Below are positions 24,172 through 36,544 of a stretch of DNA of 64,000 nt, piece by piece. The notes beneath the pieces were generated by a model. It worked only from the letters and a program-made list of their open reading frames with translations, searched no databases and was not told where the DNA came from. This DNA comes from Artemia franciscana. Taxonomy: Eukaryota; Arthropoda; Branchiopoda; Anostraca; Artemiidae. Within the stretch, counting starts at the first letter, position 1. Every line of letters begins with the position of its first letter. The stretch is from NCBI RefSeq assembly GCF_032884065.1, contig NC_088873.1:1240001-1304000 (forward strand). The letters are read 5' to 3'. Made by a program: the position numbers and the translations under genes.

Positions 24172-25336
24172 TATCCTTGGAACGGTCAATGAACAACCAT
24201 GAGTAAAAAGAGGTATGCAATGTCCAATTGTTATAATCGAATGGGGTGGGAGCCAAAGGGCCCTGATCTGACACCTCTAAACCACACAGAGATTGAAATT
24301 CTTTTGATGGGTCCAAAGCGAACGTTAGTGAAAGATTTACTTAATTTTTTTTAGTATTTCTAAATAGCGATTTTAGCCTCGTATTTGTAATCAACAATCT
24401 CATAAATCCTTAAATATTCCTTCAGGTGAAGCAATTTGTATGCCAGAGTTAAGAGGAGATAAAAAGGGTATGACTACAAGGGCCTCATTTTAGACCTTTC
24501 AAACATGCAGATCAAGACCTTTTATGACTCATATTTCATCAAGGTGTAATGCGTCCACATTTTTCGACAGAAACATATTTACGCAGCTCCTCTTATGTGC
24601 AGGCTATTTTCATGTGATTTGGGGCATTGGACCCGGATCCACACTAATCTCATCATCCGCAAAGGAACCATTTTGGATATTTCGACCATTTTGATGAAAA
24701 TACTAATCTTCATATTTTAATCAGATGCCATGAGAGGTCCGGAGGGAGGGCATTATGGGCATTTATGGGGTGTCAGATGGTCTCCCGATCGGTATTGGTT
24801 CTTAAAATGGGCACTAAAACTATTAATATATGAGAAAATCAGCCCTCCCACAGGTTTTTACGGTCATCCGTTCTATAGGAATGCTGCTTGGTAATAATCA
24901 GATTTACTACACTCTAACATCAGTTTATATCAACTGTAAAGTGCTGCTTAGTTAGTTTATTCATTGTTCGAATGATACGAAGCATTTTCCCTTTTCTTCT
25001 TATAGTGTCGTTATCTTTTGACTGCCTACATCTCCAATCTAAAAAATGAAGATAATAAAACAGAAAGTGTCATACGACGCAAAATGTTAGGAACGATCAG
25101 GGAAATTACTATACGGTCAATAGGCTATACTACCTATGATATCCATGAAGCAACACGAATTTGAATCCCCTTCCCCCAGAAAAAAGGTAAAAGTTTGTAC
25201 AAATTGTGCAGTTTTAACTATGCAATGCCCACCAAAGACATACTCAATATCTAAGCCACCTCCCCCCCCCCAATGGATCTACAGAAAAAAGGTATTCATA
25301 ATAGGAAAGTTGTAGAAAAAGAAGCCAAAAAAGTAC
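24172..25336. other. Intron DNA, nothing recognised
   Basis: No gene or known element is seen. The segment lies between the hAT insertion and the exon at 25337. A poly(C) run sits at 25261-25270, close to the donor side of that exon. Confidence 0.4.
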
Positions 25337-25543
25337 CTGTGCAGAGGCAACTTGTTCACCGTTTCTACCAGTGATTCGAAGTCGTACTGTAGGTGCAGGC
25401 ACTACTGCTGTTTCTTCTTTCAGTGCAGGTATCCTTCCACTAATGGCTAGTTCTAGGTTGCTTGATACTGTGTAATTCTTTAGAGTGTAAGAACACCGCA
25501 AGGAGAGTCCAACATCTTGGGTAGTTACAATTTGGTCGTGATT
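25337..25543 (-). CDS. PAN/ZP protein, exon linking ZP-N to ZP-C
   Basis: The exon is 207 bases and 69 codons, phase 0 at both ends. The acceptor AAG lies at 25546-25544 and the donor after 25337 reads CAG then GTAC. The product starts NHDQIVTTQDVGLSLRCSY, which continues the VVIQ strand of the previous exon in the manner usual for ZP proteins (VVIQ.HD.IV...D....L.C.Y). It then runs through NLELAISGRIP and APTVRLRITGRNGEQVASAQ. This is the linker and the first strands of ZP-C. The exon is open throughout and flanked by poly(C/G)-rich intron sequence. The intron below is about 8.4 kb and carries the 2.36-kb hAT element. Confidence 0.88.
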
Positions 25544-26229
25544 CTTAAAAAAATGAGGTAAAGCTGAGCTGGGTAAAAACAAATTTACTTAGGTAAATTG
25601 ACTTTTATTATTATTTTTTTCTTTGGTGGATTTTGGGTACGATATTGCTTAAATCCTGTAAAGAACATGTGACATGGGATCAAAGTACTCCACGACCAAA
25701 GAATTGATCTTTTAAACGACACTCTAGACTTTACAAGGTTTAAGAGCGTGGTAGGCCGACACTTGTTTGTGGTAAAATTTGCAGTTTTGTAGTTTGAGAC
25801 GATTACTGATTTTAATTTTTTCTCGTTTTAGACTGACTTTTATTCATTCATAGTAATTTGTATTCGTTTTATATGACTTATTGCATGAATTTAATTTTTG
25901 TCCGTTGTAGGTTTTACAACGGCTATTGACTTTTCTTTGATAAACTTTTTTCAAATTAGTCAAAAACATGTCTAACAGGAAAAGTAGCTTCAGAACATTT
26001 TTCTTACCACAAGCACTAAATTACTGCATCAATTTTTCATATTTTGAAGAATTTTTTGAGTATTGGAGGACTCCTCTGGGCTTAGGCAAGTGGTGGTGGT
26101 CAAAATGAGAAAAAGTGAATTTTCTCCCCTATTTTTTCTTTGTCAGTTGCCAGAGGGGATCGTGAAACAAGCTCAGTTTGGATTCCTCATTTTTCTACAC
26201 GATATCTCCTAGATAGCTTATATGCTCTA

Positions 26230-26570
26230 GAAGAAGAAGATTATTTTGAAGCTATAAATCTAAGATATAAAAATCAAAATTAGATTTTTGATCAATTTTG
26301 AATTTCAATTTCAATTTGAATTTCGAGGACGAAGTGGTAAGTAAAAATAACACAAAATTATTTAATTGGATTTCTTTTTTTAAGAAGAGACTCTTTATTT
26401 GGTATTTATTTTTGTTTTAACCCCTATGTAACGGGCCATGGAGCCTTGTAGGGTTAGAGAGTTATTGTTGTCCATTTATTTTGATGTTAATAAACTGAAC
26501 TGAACTGAACTGCTCTTAGAACAAGAATATTTTGAAGCTATAAATCTAAGATATAAAATCAAAATTTTAT
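26230..26570. repeat. LINE 3'-tail-like segment bracketed by a ~50-bp direct repeat
   Basis: The phrase gaagctataaatctaagata with its flanks occurs at about 26249 and again at about 26535, within a direct repeat of roughly 50 bases. Between them lies an unrelated stretch ending taataaactgaactgaactg, a short (CTGAA)n tail preceded by a polyadenylation-like aataaa. This resembles a short LINE or retroposon 3' end with a long target duplication. A similar tail (aaactgaactgaacc) ends a segment at about 29640. Confidence 0.55.
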
Positions 26571-27539
26571 AGTTAGGGTATCCGAAATTACAGTAAAAAA
26601 GATAAGAAGGTCGTAAAAAATCATTTAATGGTATTCCTGTAGGCAATATTAGTGAATTGCATCAAAGAACAATTTTAACTACCGTTCATTCCACACTGAA
26701 TTGCTGCTATCCTGCAGTGTCCAATGCTGCTGCTACTATTTAGTTACAATCGTCAGCAATTATTTCAAAGGCTGCTGTTGTGCGGACAAATTACCAGAAA
26801 AAATTGCCGGTTGATTTTTTTTAACCCAATGAGTTACAGAACAAAGCACCTAAATTTACCTAAATTAGTAACTAAATTAAAATGATAGATATTGCTTATA
26901 TGAGAACTGATTAAACAGTATTTTCCTTTAAGAGGTCTATTGGTGATGTCTATTTACCAAAATGAACCTGCAAAGGTGTGGCAACAAGCCAACTTAAAGG
27001 GATTGCCAGATGTGTAAGTATACCACCATGTCATGGTGTATATATAGATTATATTCTACAAGTTTCGCTGTACTACTTTATAATCATGTGCAAGTTTTGG
27101 AAGTGACAAAGTGACTGTCTAATTTGCAGCCATTTGAACATAGTAAACCATTTGTTGTTTTTTTTTATTCTTTTTTTGTCTTTTCATACCGGCTTGGCTT
27201 TCAATTAATATCCACGGCAAGCGGAAAGCTGCCAGAAGAATACTTGCGAACTTGCAAACATTACTGAGACTTGGAAATCAATCCAGGTTGTGAATGAAGT
27301 GGAAAGTGTTACTAGCTTGTTGTTATTAGCGACCCATTATTACCCCATGGCTCAAAAACAAACTATGATATTTAAAACAACAATATTTTCGGAAACCTCA
27401 GTCGATTTTTTCGGTAATTTTCGCTAGAAAGTCTTATAAACCAGCTTCGCTTTCCATTGAATATTAGCGATCGATATTTTTTTGGGCCGTTGAGACACAT
27501 TTTGTAACGCATACCCCCTTTACATGTAATTGAATAATA

Positions 27540-28645
27540 AAACAAGCTTTTTTTCAACTGAAAGTAAGGAGCAACATTTAAACTTAAAACGAACAGAAAT
27601 TATTCCATAAATAAGGGGGGTTCACCTCCTCCTCAATACCTCGCTTTTTACGCTAAAGTTCGAATTTTGTTCCAATTCTTTAAGAATGACCCCTGAATCA
27701 CAATGGCCGTTTAATTAGAATGAATAGCTCTTTTGAAAGTACTAAAAAAAAACTTTAGCGTAAAGAGCGAGATATTGACGATCACCCTCATATACGTTAT
27801 AATTTCTGATCGTTTTAAGTTTTAATGTTACTCCTTACTTTCAGTTGAAAAAACTTGCTTTTTTTTATTTAATTTCTGATCATTTTCTAAGTAATGCTGG
27901 GAAATCTGGCACCCCCTTCATGGAAAACTTTCTTCCCCCGTGAAAAATTCCTCCATGAAAAGATCCTCTCACGTGACCCTCTCCACCCGATCCCCCCAAC
28001 AGAAAAAAATGTCCTCCCCGAAAACGTCTGTATACTCCCCAATAAAAAATACTATATGTAAACAACAGGCAAAGTTCATAACCTACAGCCCTTCCCCCGG
28101 GGACTGTGGGGGATTAAGTCGTCCTCAAAGACATAGTTATTAGATTTTTCGACTATCTCAAAATTTGGATCCGGTGACTTCGGGAAAGAAATGCGCGTTC
28201 GAGGGGGCACTATAACTTTTAATTTCCGTTCGAATGAGCCCTCTCGCAACATTCTAGATCCACTGGGTTGATACAATCAACCCTGGAAAAAAAGCGAAAA
28301 AAAAACGAATAAACACGCGTCCGTGATCTTTATTCTGGCAAAAATACAAAATTCCACATTTTTGCAGATAGGAGACTGAAACCTCTACACTAGGGTCCTC
28401 TGATACGCTGGATCTGATGGTATGATTAGTGGGTGTTCGCACCTTTTTTCGAAAATAAGACAAATTTTCTCAGGCTTGTAATTTTGGCTTTGATAAAGCT
28501 TATATATTTAAAATCAGCATAAAAATCCGATTCTTTTGATGCATCTATTGGTATCAAAATTCCGTTATTTAGAGTTTCGGTTTCTATTGAGCCGGGTCGC
28601 TGCTTATTTGAAGTTCGTTACCATGAACTGTTTGACAATGGTTTA
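27540..28645. mobile_element. Foldback family element, single-arm copy
   Basis: It begins with a palindromic head at 27540-27850, where actgaaagtaaggagcaaca faces a complementary partner and two copies of ctttagcgtaaagagcg face each other. It continues as one arm of the large foldback element at 38095-41379: tgaaaacgcctgtacac-like segment, tcgtcctcaaagacatagtt, gagccctctcgcaacattct, ccgtgatcttt..ctggcaa, ending gttcgttaccatgaactgtt near 28640. It is diverged and lacks the partner arm. It has no ORF of its own. Confidence 0.75.
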
Positions 28646-29990
28646 TATGGACACAACGCAAATATTTTTTTTTCAAATTTGCGACACCGGTTTTAGATCA
28701 TTTTTAATTTTATGTGTACAATAGATGTTCCCTACACTCTTATTTCTTTTTGTGAGTGTGTGTTCCTAAAATAAAAATAGGAGCTGAGAAAACTAGGATC
28801 TTCTGTTTAAAATGTTCGCTATGTTCATAGTTTGGACATAGAGGGTGGGAGGAAAGGGGGGCAAACCGGGAACCTGGGTTCTTTGCAAGGTCCAAAATGC
28901 CATGTTTTGGTTATTTTCTAAACCTTCGTATTTTAAAATGTTAACATATTCAGTTGGAAGAGCGATTAAAATTATCTTAGTGGGTTATAATATTATCTTT
29001 TCAACACCAATGGCTTTCTTTGAGGGATCTTGAACATAAGGGAGAGAGACAAAGGGGAAATTTGAATAGAAACTTCGGTTCCAGAAGGCTAAAATTATGT
29101 GAAAATAAAATTAGGGGAATGTTGTTTTATTCGGTTATTTTTGTTCAGGGTTTGGTAATTTTTTTGCCTTTTAAGATGACTGTATTATTTATGATATTTC
29201 TTCTTTCTCTTCCCCTCGCAGCTCTTTTTATTCTAGAGCATGAAGTTTGACTAAAAATACTGTTTAAAGTAAAGTTTGAAAAACCTCCAAACGTACCCCT
29301 AAGAAACTAAGATAAAAAGACAAAAACGGTGGAAGGAGTTAATTAGATGCTTGTATATTGATATGTATGGGAATAAACCTGTAAGGGGCAAGAGCGCTTT
29401 TCTCTTCGTGGTGGGTACTGGTAAGATAAGAGAAGAATTTAATTGTAGATATTAGTCCCGGTGTTTGGTGTTAGATCAGATAGGTCAGGTTTGAACCTTG
29501 TTTTGTTTTTATTTCATTTATATTCATTATTCTTCAATCTATATTATTTACAATTAGTTTTCTTCTATTGTCCTTAGCCTTAAAGGCATATTTATGCTGT
29601 TGAACTTTTGTACCGTTCGTCTAAAACTGAACTGAACCATGGGTATCAATTGGAAGGGACATAAAGCTCCCCTAGGTTTTTGCTCACCCTAATATCCCCC
29701 CGCCCTTGCCAAACTTTTAAAATACAATTTTCTGGTATTTTCATTGAAAATACCATTTTGTATTTCCATTTTGAAAAAAATAAACATGCTATCCCCCTTT
29801 CCCCCTTTATTTTCGTATATTGAATTAAGCTAAATCTTTTTCAATGTTCAGGACACCTTTTTATGTACAGGAGATATACTCGTTTGACAGTTCTTCTTTT
29901 CTATGATTGGTCATAGACTCATCATTTTTCAAGGTTTTTCTTCTTTAGCTTTCAACGAGCAGAATGTAAAATAAGAAGTAAGAACACTTA
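28646..29990. other. Intron DNA with a retroposon-tail-like end
   Basis: No gene is recognised. The segment around 29470-29640 ends in aaactgaactgaacc after an AT-rich 3'UTR-like stretch and may be the 3' end of a LINE related to the one at 26320-26514. It precedes the ZP-N exon at 29992. Confidence 0.4.
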
Positions 29991-29991
29991 C

Positions 29992-30261
29992 TTGGATCAC
30001 AACTTCCGATACAAATTTCCCTGGCTCTTCCTGACTGACGGAACAGGAAGAATCTTGGTAGCCCAATTGGAGTTCAAACTCAAGAGACCTTGTTACATCA
30101 TTAACACACGAATTCGGATTTAGACGTGCATAAATCTTGCCATTAAAATTTCGACTTGCTTTAACTTTAACAATCATTTCACTGGCACGACAATCAATTG
30201 TTACATTGAAACACGACGTTATTTCGTATGTTGAAGACGAAGGGACATCAAGGTATGGTTC
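29992..30261 (-). CDS. PAN/ZP protein, exon with N-terminal half of ZP module (ZP-N)
   Basis: The exon is 270 bases and 90 codons, phase 0 on both sides, with acceptor CAG before 30261 and donor GTAAGTG after 29992. It begins EPYLDVPSSSTYEITSC and contains IDCRASEMIVKV, FNGKIYARLNPNSCV, SLEFELQLGY and SSCSVSQEEPGKFVSEVVIQ. The order C...DCRA.EM..KV...F.G.IYA....C, then a last Cys before a VVIQ strand, is the ZP-N signature of arthropod cuticle ZP proteins. Four cysteines are present, as expected for ZP-N disulfides. ZP modules polymerise into apical extracellular matrix. This exon gives the strongest single family assignment in the window. Confidence 0.92.
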
Positions 30262-33200
30262 CTGAAAATGAATGGACCCTTAAGTATGTATAATCGGTAA
30301 ATAAATCAATCAAACATGAACTGCGAAACTTATAGCGAAACTTCCAGTAGATTTAGAAGGAGGGAGAGAAGGACTTCCTCCCAAATCTCTCTTCAGTCCG
30401 AGAAATATTTCTGGACCAAGTTTATAATGCTGCAGGGTGAAATCTTTCTTCTTATTGTAAAACTATTTTAAGTCTAAGATAAAGGTTTATATTCACATAC
30501 TTAGCTACAAAGAAGGAGGAAGGGTAGGGGCATTCCCTATAAAAAAAATATTTGTTCGAAGAGCTCGTCTTAAAAAATATGAAAAAGATTGCACTACAAT
30601 TCTTTAAGGATATTTCAACTCCCAATCCCCCCCTCGATAAATACTTTAAGGGATGCAATTCTTAAGAGATGATAGAAGCATTTTTAAAGGAATAATAAAC
30701 CTGTATCAAAAACATGACTGGAGGTGGGGGGTGGGTGAGGTTGCAGCCCTGTCACTTTTGAGAGAGTACTGAATCAAGAGCAATAACAAACTACAGCTCC
30801 CCCTTGCAACCTTTGTCAATATAAAAAAAAAACTGTAAAAAAAAGTTTAAGCAGCAATATATGAATCAATAAAGATCGCTATTCATGCTGAGTCTAAATA
30901 TGCAAAAGATATTAATTTAAAATCTGTTTATTAAAAGCTCTTAGCATATGGTAATTTACCTAATTTTAGAAAGGTTTCTTATAAAACACTAGAAAGGGGC
31001 CGAATCTTGGTGTTATGCAATGAAATTAAGTTCTTATAAGCTACTAGTCGGAGAAAAAAGAAATTTCTTGTTTTTTCAGAGAAGGTTGGTCACACGTTTG
31101 GGCTTTTTCCCTAAGGGTAATCGTACCGAACCAGCAGCGGTAAATTGTCGGTAGAAAGCTCACTCGAACGAAAATTTAAAGATGTAGTACCTTTTGAAGT
31201 AGCAAAAGAAATCAGAATACTGCAAAGTACGGAATTCCGAACATTTTGTCGTACAAAAGAGCAACTTTGATCCATGACGGGATAAATACTATCGACTAAA
31301 ATTTCTAAGAGCTACTGAAAGCTTTTTGCCCTCCTTTTCCCTAGATTTTTCAAAATATATTCTTCAGGGATTTCACTGAAAGAAAGCCTCTTTCAGTAAA
31401 AAAAAATTTGCTGCACCCTAAGTTTTGAAAAGTACATGTCGTCGTCCCCTCCCCTATTTTGTGTGAATTAACACCCATGCTACCCATTTCCGAACTTGAA
31501 ATCTGTTACCATAATATTATTATTATTATTATTTTTTTTTGTAAGTGCATTTTCTGTCAAAAAAGTTTGTAGAGCTTTAGATTTACTTTTAAATGAGCAT
31601 ATAGTCCAATTGTCAATTGAAATATACCCAAAGTAAGCGCAAGCTTTTAAGAACTGTGCAAACATTGAAAACATGAGCATAACCTTCTAAGAAGGGCAAG
31701 AACCCAGAATTTAACACCTATGACTTCTTAGACAAGTCTAATATAACAATAAGCATTTGATCCTCTATTTATACATGTTTTAATGAGGTTGAAGTGAGGT
31801 TGACCGTGTTTTTTATGCTTTTTTTTGCAGGGATAATTTTGTCTAGCTTTACTCAAACTCAGTTACTCAAAAGCTAAAAGTAACCGACAGAATTGATGAT
31901 CTGATTATTAAAGAAAAACTCAACACGCTCCGTTCGAAAAAGTGGCAAATACATTGACAGCCGAATTTCTACTTTCACGTTTTTAACCGCTTCTTTGTGA
32001 CACACGGTACGGTCGCACTGCCTACAAAAGGAGACACCCCGCACTGAGTACTCGAAAAAAAAAATCTTCGTAAGATGCTACAACTCTATTTGGCCAAAGT
32101 AGTTTTATACCAAAACCAAGTGGTTTTATGATAGTTCACACAAGTCCATATAAGCATTTTAAGAGCATAGCAATAGCCTAAAAAAGAAGGGGTTGTATTT
32201 CCCTAGAACAAGGGGGCCAAGGAACTAAAACTTCGCACATAAAGTTCGTTAAACCTGCCCTAAATCTAAAAATTGAACGCTTTATTTTCCAGAGTTATTC
32301 ATTTCTCAAATTATTAAATTTTCCAGTGTCATATATCAAATTCAAAATGCTAATGACTGCAGTTCATAGACCTTAAACAGTAGTGAGTTCTTTCATTGTG
32401 ATTTTTGGCCAAAGATTTATGCAGGTTTACAAGTAGACTCCAAAAATATAGGGGCTATATCTTTCTGCCTCAAAAGATCAAGGAGCTGAAGTTCAGCTGG
32501 TAACGGTAACTAGAAATACCATATGTAGCAGTCACACTTTGATATTCTAACTCTTTTAATTTCAGAGATAATTAGTGTTTACCTCTACCACTTGTAATAC
32601 CTCAAAATTTCTGACGCACAAATTTTACGAAAGCCCCTTCGATGCAACATCCCATCGCAAAAAAAAACGAACAAACAAAAACGGATGTTCATCCGTACTA
32701 CTTCAGGCAAAATACTGCTTCGGATGATTTTTTTGGCTTTTTAATACTAGCAATTAAGATTTTTTAACTATAAAAATTAATTTGTATCAGTTATTATTCA
32801 GGTTCAATACAGAATGTTGTAACCTATTGCAATAAGCTATATTGAACGCAGGGATAGTAACTCTAGGATTTTCGCTCCTTCGTAAAAAAATATGCCGATT
32901 TCATTTCAAGTATAACTTTTCAAGTTCCATACATGAATCAGTAGTTATCGGTAGCATATACAGAAAAAAGCGTTAAGACATGAGTACCTGCAGGAGGGGG
33001 AAGTTGACAAAGAAAAAACCTGAAAAAGCGCAGACACGAGCTAGTATATCAAGCTGAAAATGTTGCTCCGCTAGACTGAACATGACAATCTTTATGAAAA
33101 GAAACCTTATTCTCAGACCTCCCCCAGAAAAATTTTATGCAGGAATCGATGTGTTTGGTGAGTCCAGAGCCTCCTCATCCTTAAAATTAATATTTTAGAA

Positions 33201-33781
33201 TTATCTTTAGAGATTCGCTGAGGGGGCCACTTACACCATAATCAAAAATTATAACCTGTAAGTGAATTTTCTCGTACCCTCCTCCCCGCCTCACAGAACG
33301 AGAACTATATGTGGGAAAATATTTGTTCTTGTAATCAAGAACCTATCCATCACTATATCCTTAAGAATACTATCATATGCATAAAATGATATAACCTTTC
33401 ATGCCTGTGCACACTGAAGATTCTCCTCCCTTAGCCGCAATATTTGGTCCGAGGACTCCTTTTATCAACAATATGAAAGATTGTGGCTTAAATAGTGCCT
33501 ATTTTGTATTTTCTCCCCTACCCCTCCAAGGAAACTGCACTACTCTCCAACTCTATACCACTTCATGAGGAATTGTAAATATGTGAACCCAAGTCTGACC
33601 CCCCCCCCATATTGTATCCGTGCTTAGCCTCTTCATTTCTCTATAATTAATCGCATAGCAATTTATTATTCATGCAGTGATTCTGAAGTATAATATAGTA
33701 TGAAAATCATGTAATCATTAGATATTCATAGAATAGCTAGTAATAATAGGGCGTAATACATAACAGTAAACAGGATCCTAC
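30262..33781. other. Intron between PAN module 2 and ZP-N exons
   Basis: This 3.5-kb phase-0 intron has an acceptor CAG at 30264-30262 and its donor at 33781-33780. Apart from a short (ATT)n run near 31515-31532 and diverged C-rich repeat phrases near 31320-31450, no element or exon is recognised. Confidence 0.5.
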
Positions 33782-33919
33782 CTTAATATGACTGAGGGTA
33801 TTCATGGAATGATGACTGATTCGGCATACTTTTTCCGCAATGTCACCGTAATCAAAACTGTGGCACCGGAAATTCCCGTCAAGACAAAGCTTCTTGCAGT
33901 CTTCGAAGCTTTCGATATC
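33782..33919 (-). CDS. PAN/ZP protein, exon with core of PAN module 2
   Basis: The exon is 138 bases and 46 codons, phase 0 at both ends. It runs from an acceptor CAG at 33922-33920 to a donor reading AAG then GTAGG. It reads DIESFEDCKKLCLDGNFRC and then HSFDYGD, CRISHHS and SHIK. CKKLC...FRC is again the C-x3-C-x6-C core of a PAN/apple domain, and with the preceding exon it makes the second module. In related arthropod proteins the PAN repeats lie immediately before the ZP module, as here. A palindromic MITE of the foldback family begins only about 70 bases upstream of the acceptor, at about 33990. The exon is intact despite its dense repeat surroundings. Confidence 0.85.
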
Positions 33920-33984
33920 CTGCAAATAAGAGGTGCAAATGAACACTGGTCATTTATAGATATGAAAATTAAATATAAGAAAAC

Positions 33985-34860
33985 AAGTATTTTCTACTGA
34001 AAGTAAGGAGCGAGATTAAAACTTAAAATGAACAGAAATCATTCCGTATATGAAATGGGTTGTCCCCTCCTCAACGCCTCGCTATTTACGCTAAAGTTTT
34101 TTGTTGCTTTAAAAATTAGAGCTGTGAGAAAGAGTCAAACTTTAACGTAAAGAGCGAGGAATGTTTGCACGCTGATTTTTGTTCGTGAAACGTATTGCAT
34201 TTTCATTTTTATTTTCGTGAAACTTGTACATTGATCTTTCTCTTCAAGAAACTGATATTGTTCGTGGAGCTTGTTGCATGGCGATTTTTCTTTGTTCGTG
34301 AAACTCATTGCATGTTGATTTTTTCTTCCGGAAACTTGTGCATTGATTTTTCTCCTCGTGAAACTGGTTTTGTTCATTTAATTTCTCGTGTGCTGGTTTT
34401 TGTTCGTGAAACTTGTTGTATGTTAATTTTTTTCTTCGTGGAACTCGTACATTGATTTTTATCCCCATGAAACTGATTTTGTTCATGGAACTTGTTGCAT
34501 GCTGATTTTTGTTCATGAGTAAATATAAAAACAAGTTTTTTTTTATACTGATAGTAAGGAGCGACATTAAAACTTAAAAAGAACAGAAATTACTCCGTAT
34601 ATGAAAGGGGCTGTTCCCTCCTCAAAGCCCCGCTCTTTACGCTAATTTTTTTTTACTGTTTTAAAAAGTAGAGTTGAGAGAAAGAGTCAAACTTTAGCGT
34701 AAAGAGCGGGACGTTGAGGAGGGAACAGCCCCTTTCATATACGGAGTAATTTCTGTTCGTTTTAAGTTTTAATATCGCTCCTTACTTTCAGTTTAAAAAA
34801 AATTGTTTTTTTCAAATGTTTAATTTCTGAACGTTATTGAATTAATGCATATTTTGATTT
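33985..34860. mobile_element. Foldback family palindromic module interrupted by a minisatellite
   Basis: The left half, ctactgaaagtaaggagcga to aactttaacgtaaagagcga (33993-34160), and a full palindromic module at 34528-34800 belong to the repeat family of the large foldback element. In the 34528 module, actccgtatatgaaaggggc near 34590 faces gcccctttcatatacggagt near 34730. Between the two lies a tandem array (34165-34515). The cluster starts about 70 bases from the PAN module 2 exon, on its intron side. Confidence 0.75.
34165..34515. repeat. Minisatellite of ~30/60-bp units
   Basis: Units carry phrases such as ttgttcgtgaaacttgttgc, atgctgatttttgttc and cttcgtgaaacttgtacatt. They alternate in a higher-order period of about 60 bases and repeat about six times. 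The array keeps frames open on both strands (for example repeated HEQ..FHEEKNQCTSF on the minus strand), but this is a by-product of the repeat and not evidence of a gene. Confidence 0.75.
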
Positions 34861-35145
34861 TGGCTCTCCGCAGATGAGCACTAAGAGTACTGAACTTCGG
34901 TACTCTAATAAAAGTATGATAAAGTACTTTAAGAAAATTTTCTAACAGGTAAATTTGCTGAGACAATAAGAAAACTTACTATTTATAAGCCATAAACATT
35001 TCACCATAAAACTATACGCATTTTCAATATAATAAAAAATTAGAAATGCAAAGCGAATTTTAAAAATACAATGCAGTAGACGGGTCAGCTGAATCTCCCC
35101 TAATGAGTGACAACAAAATTTCTATATTATGTTGAAATAAACCCT

Positions 35146-36540
35146 ACAATCAAACAATTCGTGGCAACGAACTGTAGTAAGGAGTATATACCAATATACT
35201 ACCAATATACCATAGCTATATAGCAATAGCTACATCAAAAGAATCGCATTTTAATGCTGATTTTAAACAGATAAGTTTCATCAAGTTTAGGCTTACCCAT
35301 CAAAAGTTACGAGCCTGAGAAAATTTGCCTTATTTTTGAAAATAGGGGGAAACACTCCATTAAAAGTCATAGACTCTTAATGAAAATCACACCATCAAAT
35401 TCAGCGTATCAGAGAGCTCTACAGTAGAAGTTTCAAGGTCTTATCTACAAGAATGTGGAATTTTGTGGAACCTTGGGAGGGGCTGAAAATTATAAACTTT
35501 GATAAGTGTTTACACATAGTAATGGTTATTGGGAAGTGTACAGACGCTTTCAGGGGGATTTTCTGGTGGGGGGTTTGAGGGGAGATGGTTATGTGGGGGG
35601 ACTTTCCATGGAGGAATTTGTCAGGGGGGAAGAAAATTTCCATGAAGGTGGCGCAGGACTTTTTAGCATTTTCTTTTTAACAATGAAAAAATAAATATGA
35701 AAAAGTTTTTTCAACTGAAATTAAGGAGCAGCATTAAAACTTAAAACGAAGAGAAGCTATTACGCATATGAGAGGTTCACCTCCTCCTAATACCTCGCTC
35801 TTTACGCTAATGTGATTTTATTAATTTCAACTATTTATTCTACGGCCTTTGTGATTCAGGGGTCATTCTTAAGGAATTGGGACAAAATTTAAGTCTTAGT
35901 GTAAAGAGCGAGGTATTGACGAGGGGGTGAACCTCCTCATATTCGTAATAAAAAAATACGAATATAGAAGTTCGTTACGTAAGCTAATTCGTAAGTTACG
36001 TATATTTTTACTAATAAAAACGTTCGTAAAAAATTAAAATGTCTTGTTGCCTTTTTAAATAACCAAAGAATTGGAGGGTAACTAGGCCTCCTCCCTCGGT
36101 TCTTTTTCTCAAAATCGTCCGATCAAAATGAGAAGGCCATTTAGCCAAAAAATTAAATTAATAGGCAAATTTCGTTTTAATTATTCATGTGTGGAGAGCC
36201 AAAATCAAAACATGCATTAATTCAAAAACGTTCAGAAATTAAATAAAAAAAACAAGTTTTTTTTTTAACTGAAAGTAAGGAGCAATATTAAAACTCAAAA
36301 CGAACAGAAATTACTCCGTATATGAAAGGGGGTGTTCCCTCCTCAACACTCCGCTCTTTACGCTGAAGTTTTTTACTGTTTTAAAAAGTAGAGTTGAGAG
36401 AAAGAGTCAAACTTTAGCTTAAAGAGCGGGGAGTTGAGGAGGGACCACCCCCTTTCATATACGGAGTAATTTCTGTTCTTTTTAAGTTTTAATGTCGCTC
36501 CTTACTTTCAGTTTAAAAAAACTTGTTTTTTTTTATTTAA
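35146..36540. mobile_element. Foldback family element, left-arm copy cut by a SINE
   Basis: It starts caattcgtggcaacgaactg at about 35147, the outer end of the family. It follows the left arm of the 38095 element in order: atcaaaagaatcgcatttta, ccatcaaaagttacgagcct, the G-rich ggagatggttatgtgggggg block, the hairpin with cctcgctctttacgctaa (35790-35940), ttacgtaagctaattcgtaa and the inner palindrome (36250-36530). It stops exactly where a minus-strand SINE begins (about 36541). The right arm is absent. Confidence 0.75.
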
Positions 36541-36544
36541 TCAT

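Noticed and set aside
34135..34567. Overlapping His/Gln/Lys-rich frames on both strands
   Set aside because: Produced by the ~60-bp minisatellite; no domain or conserved start.
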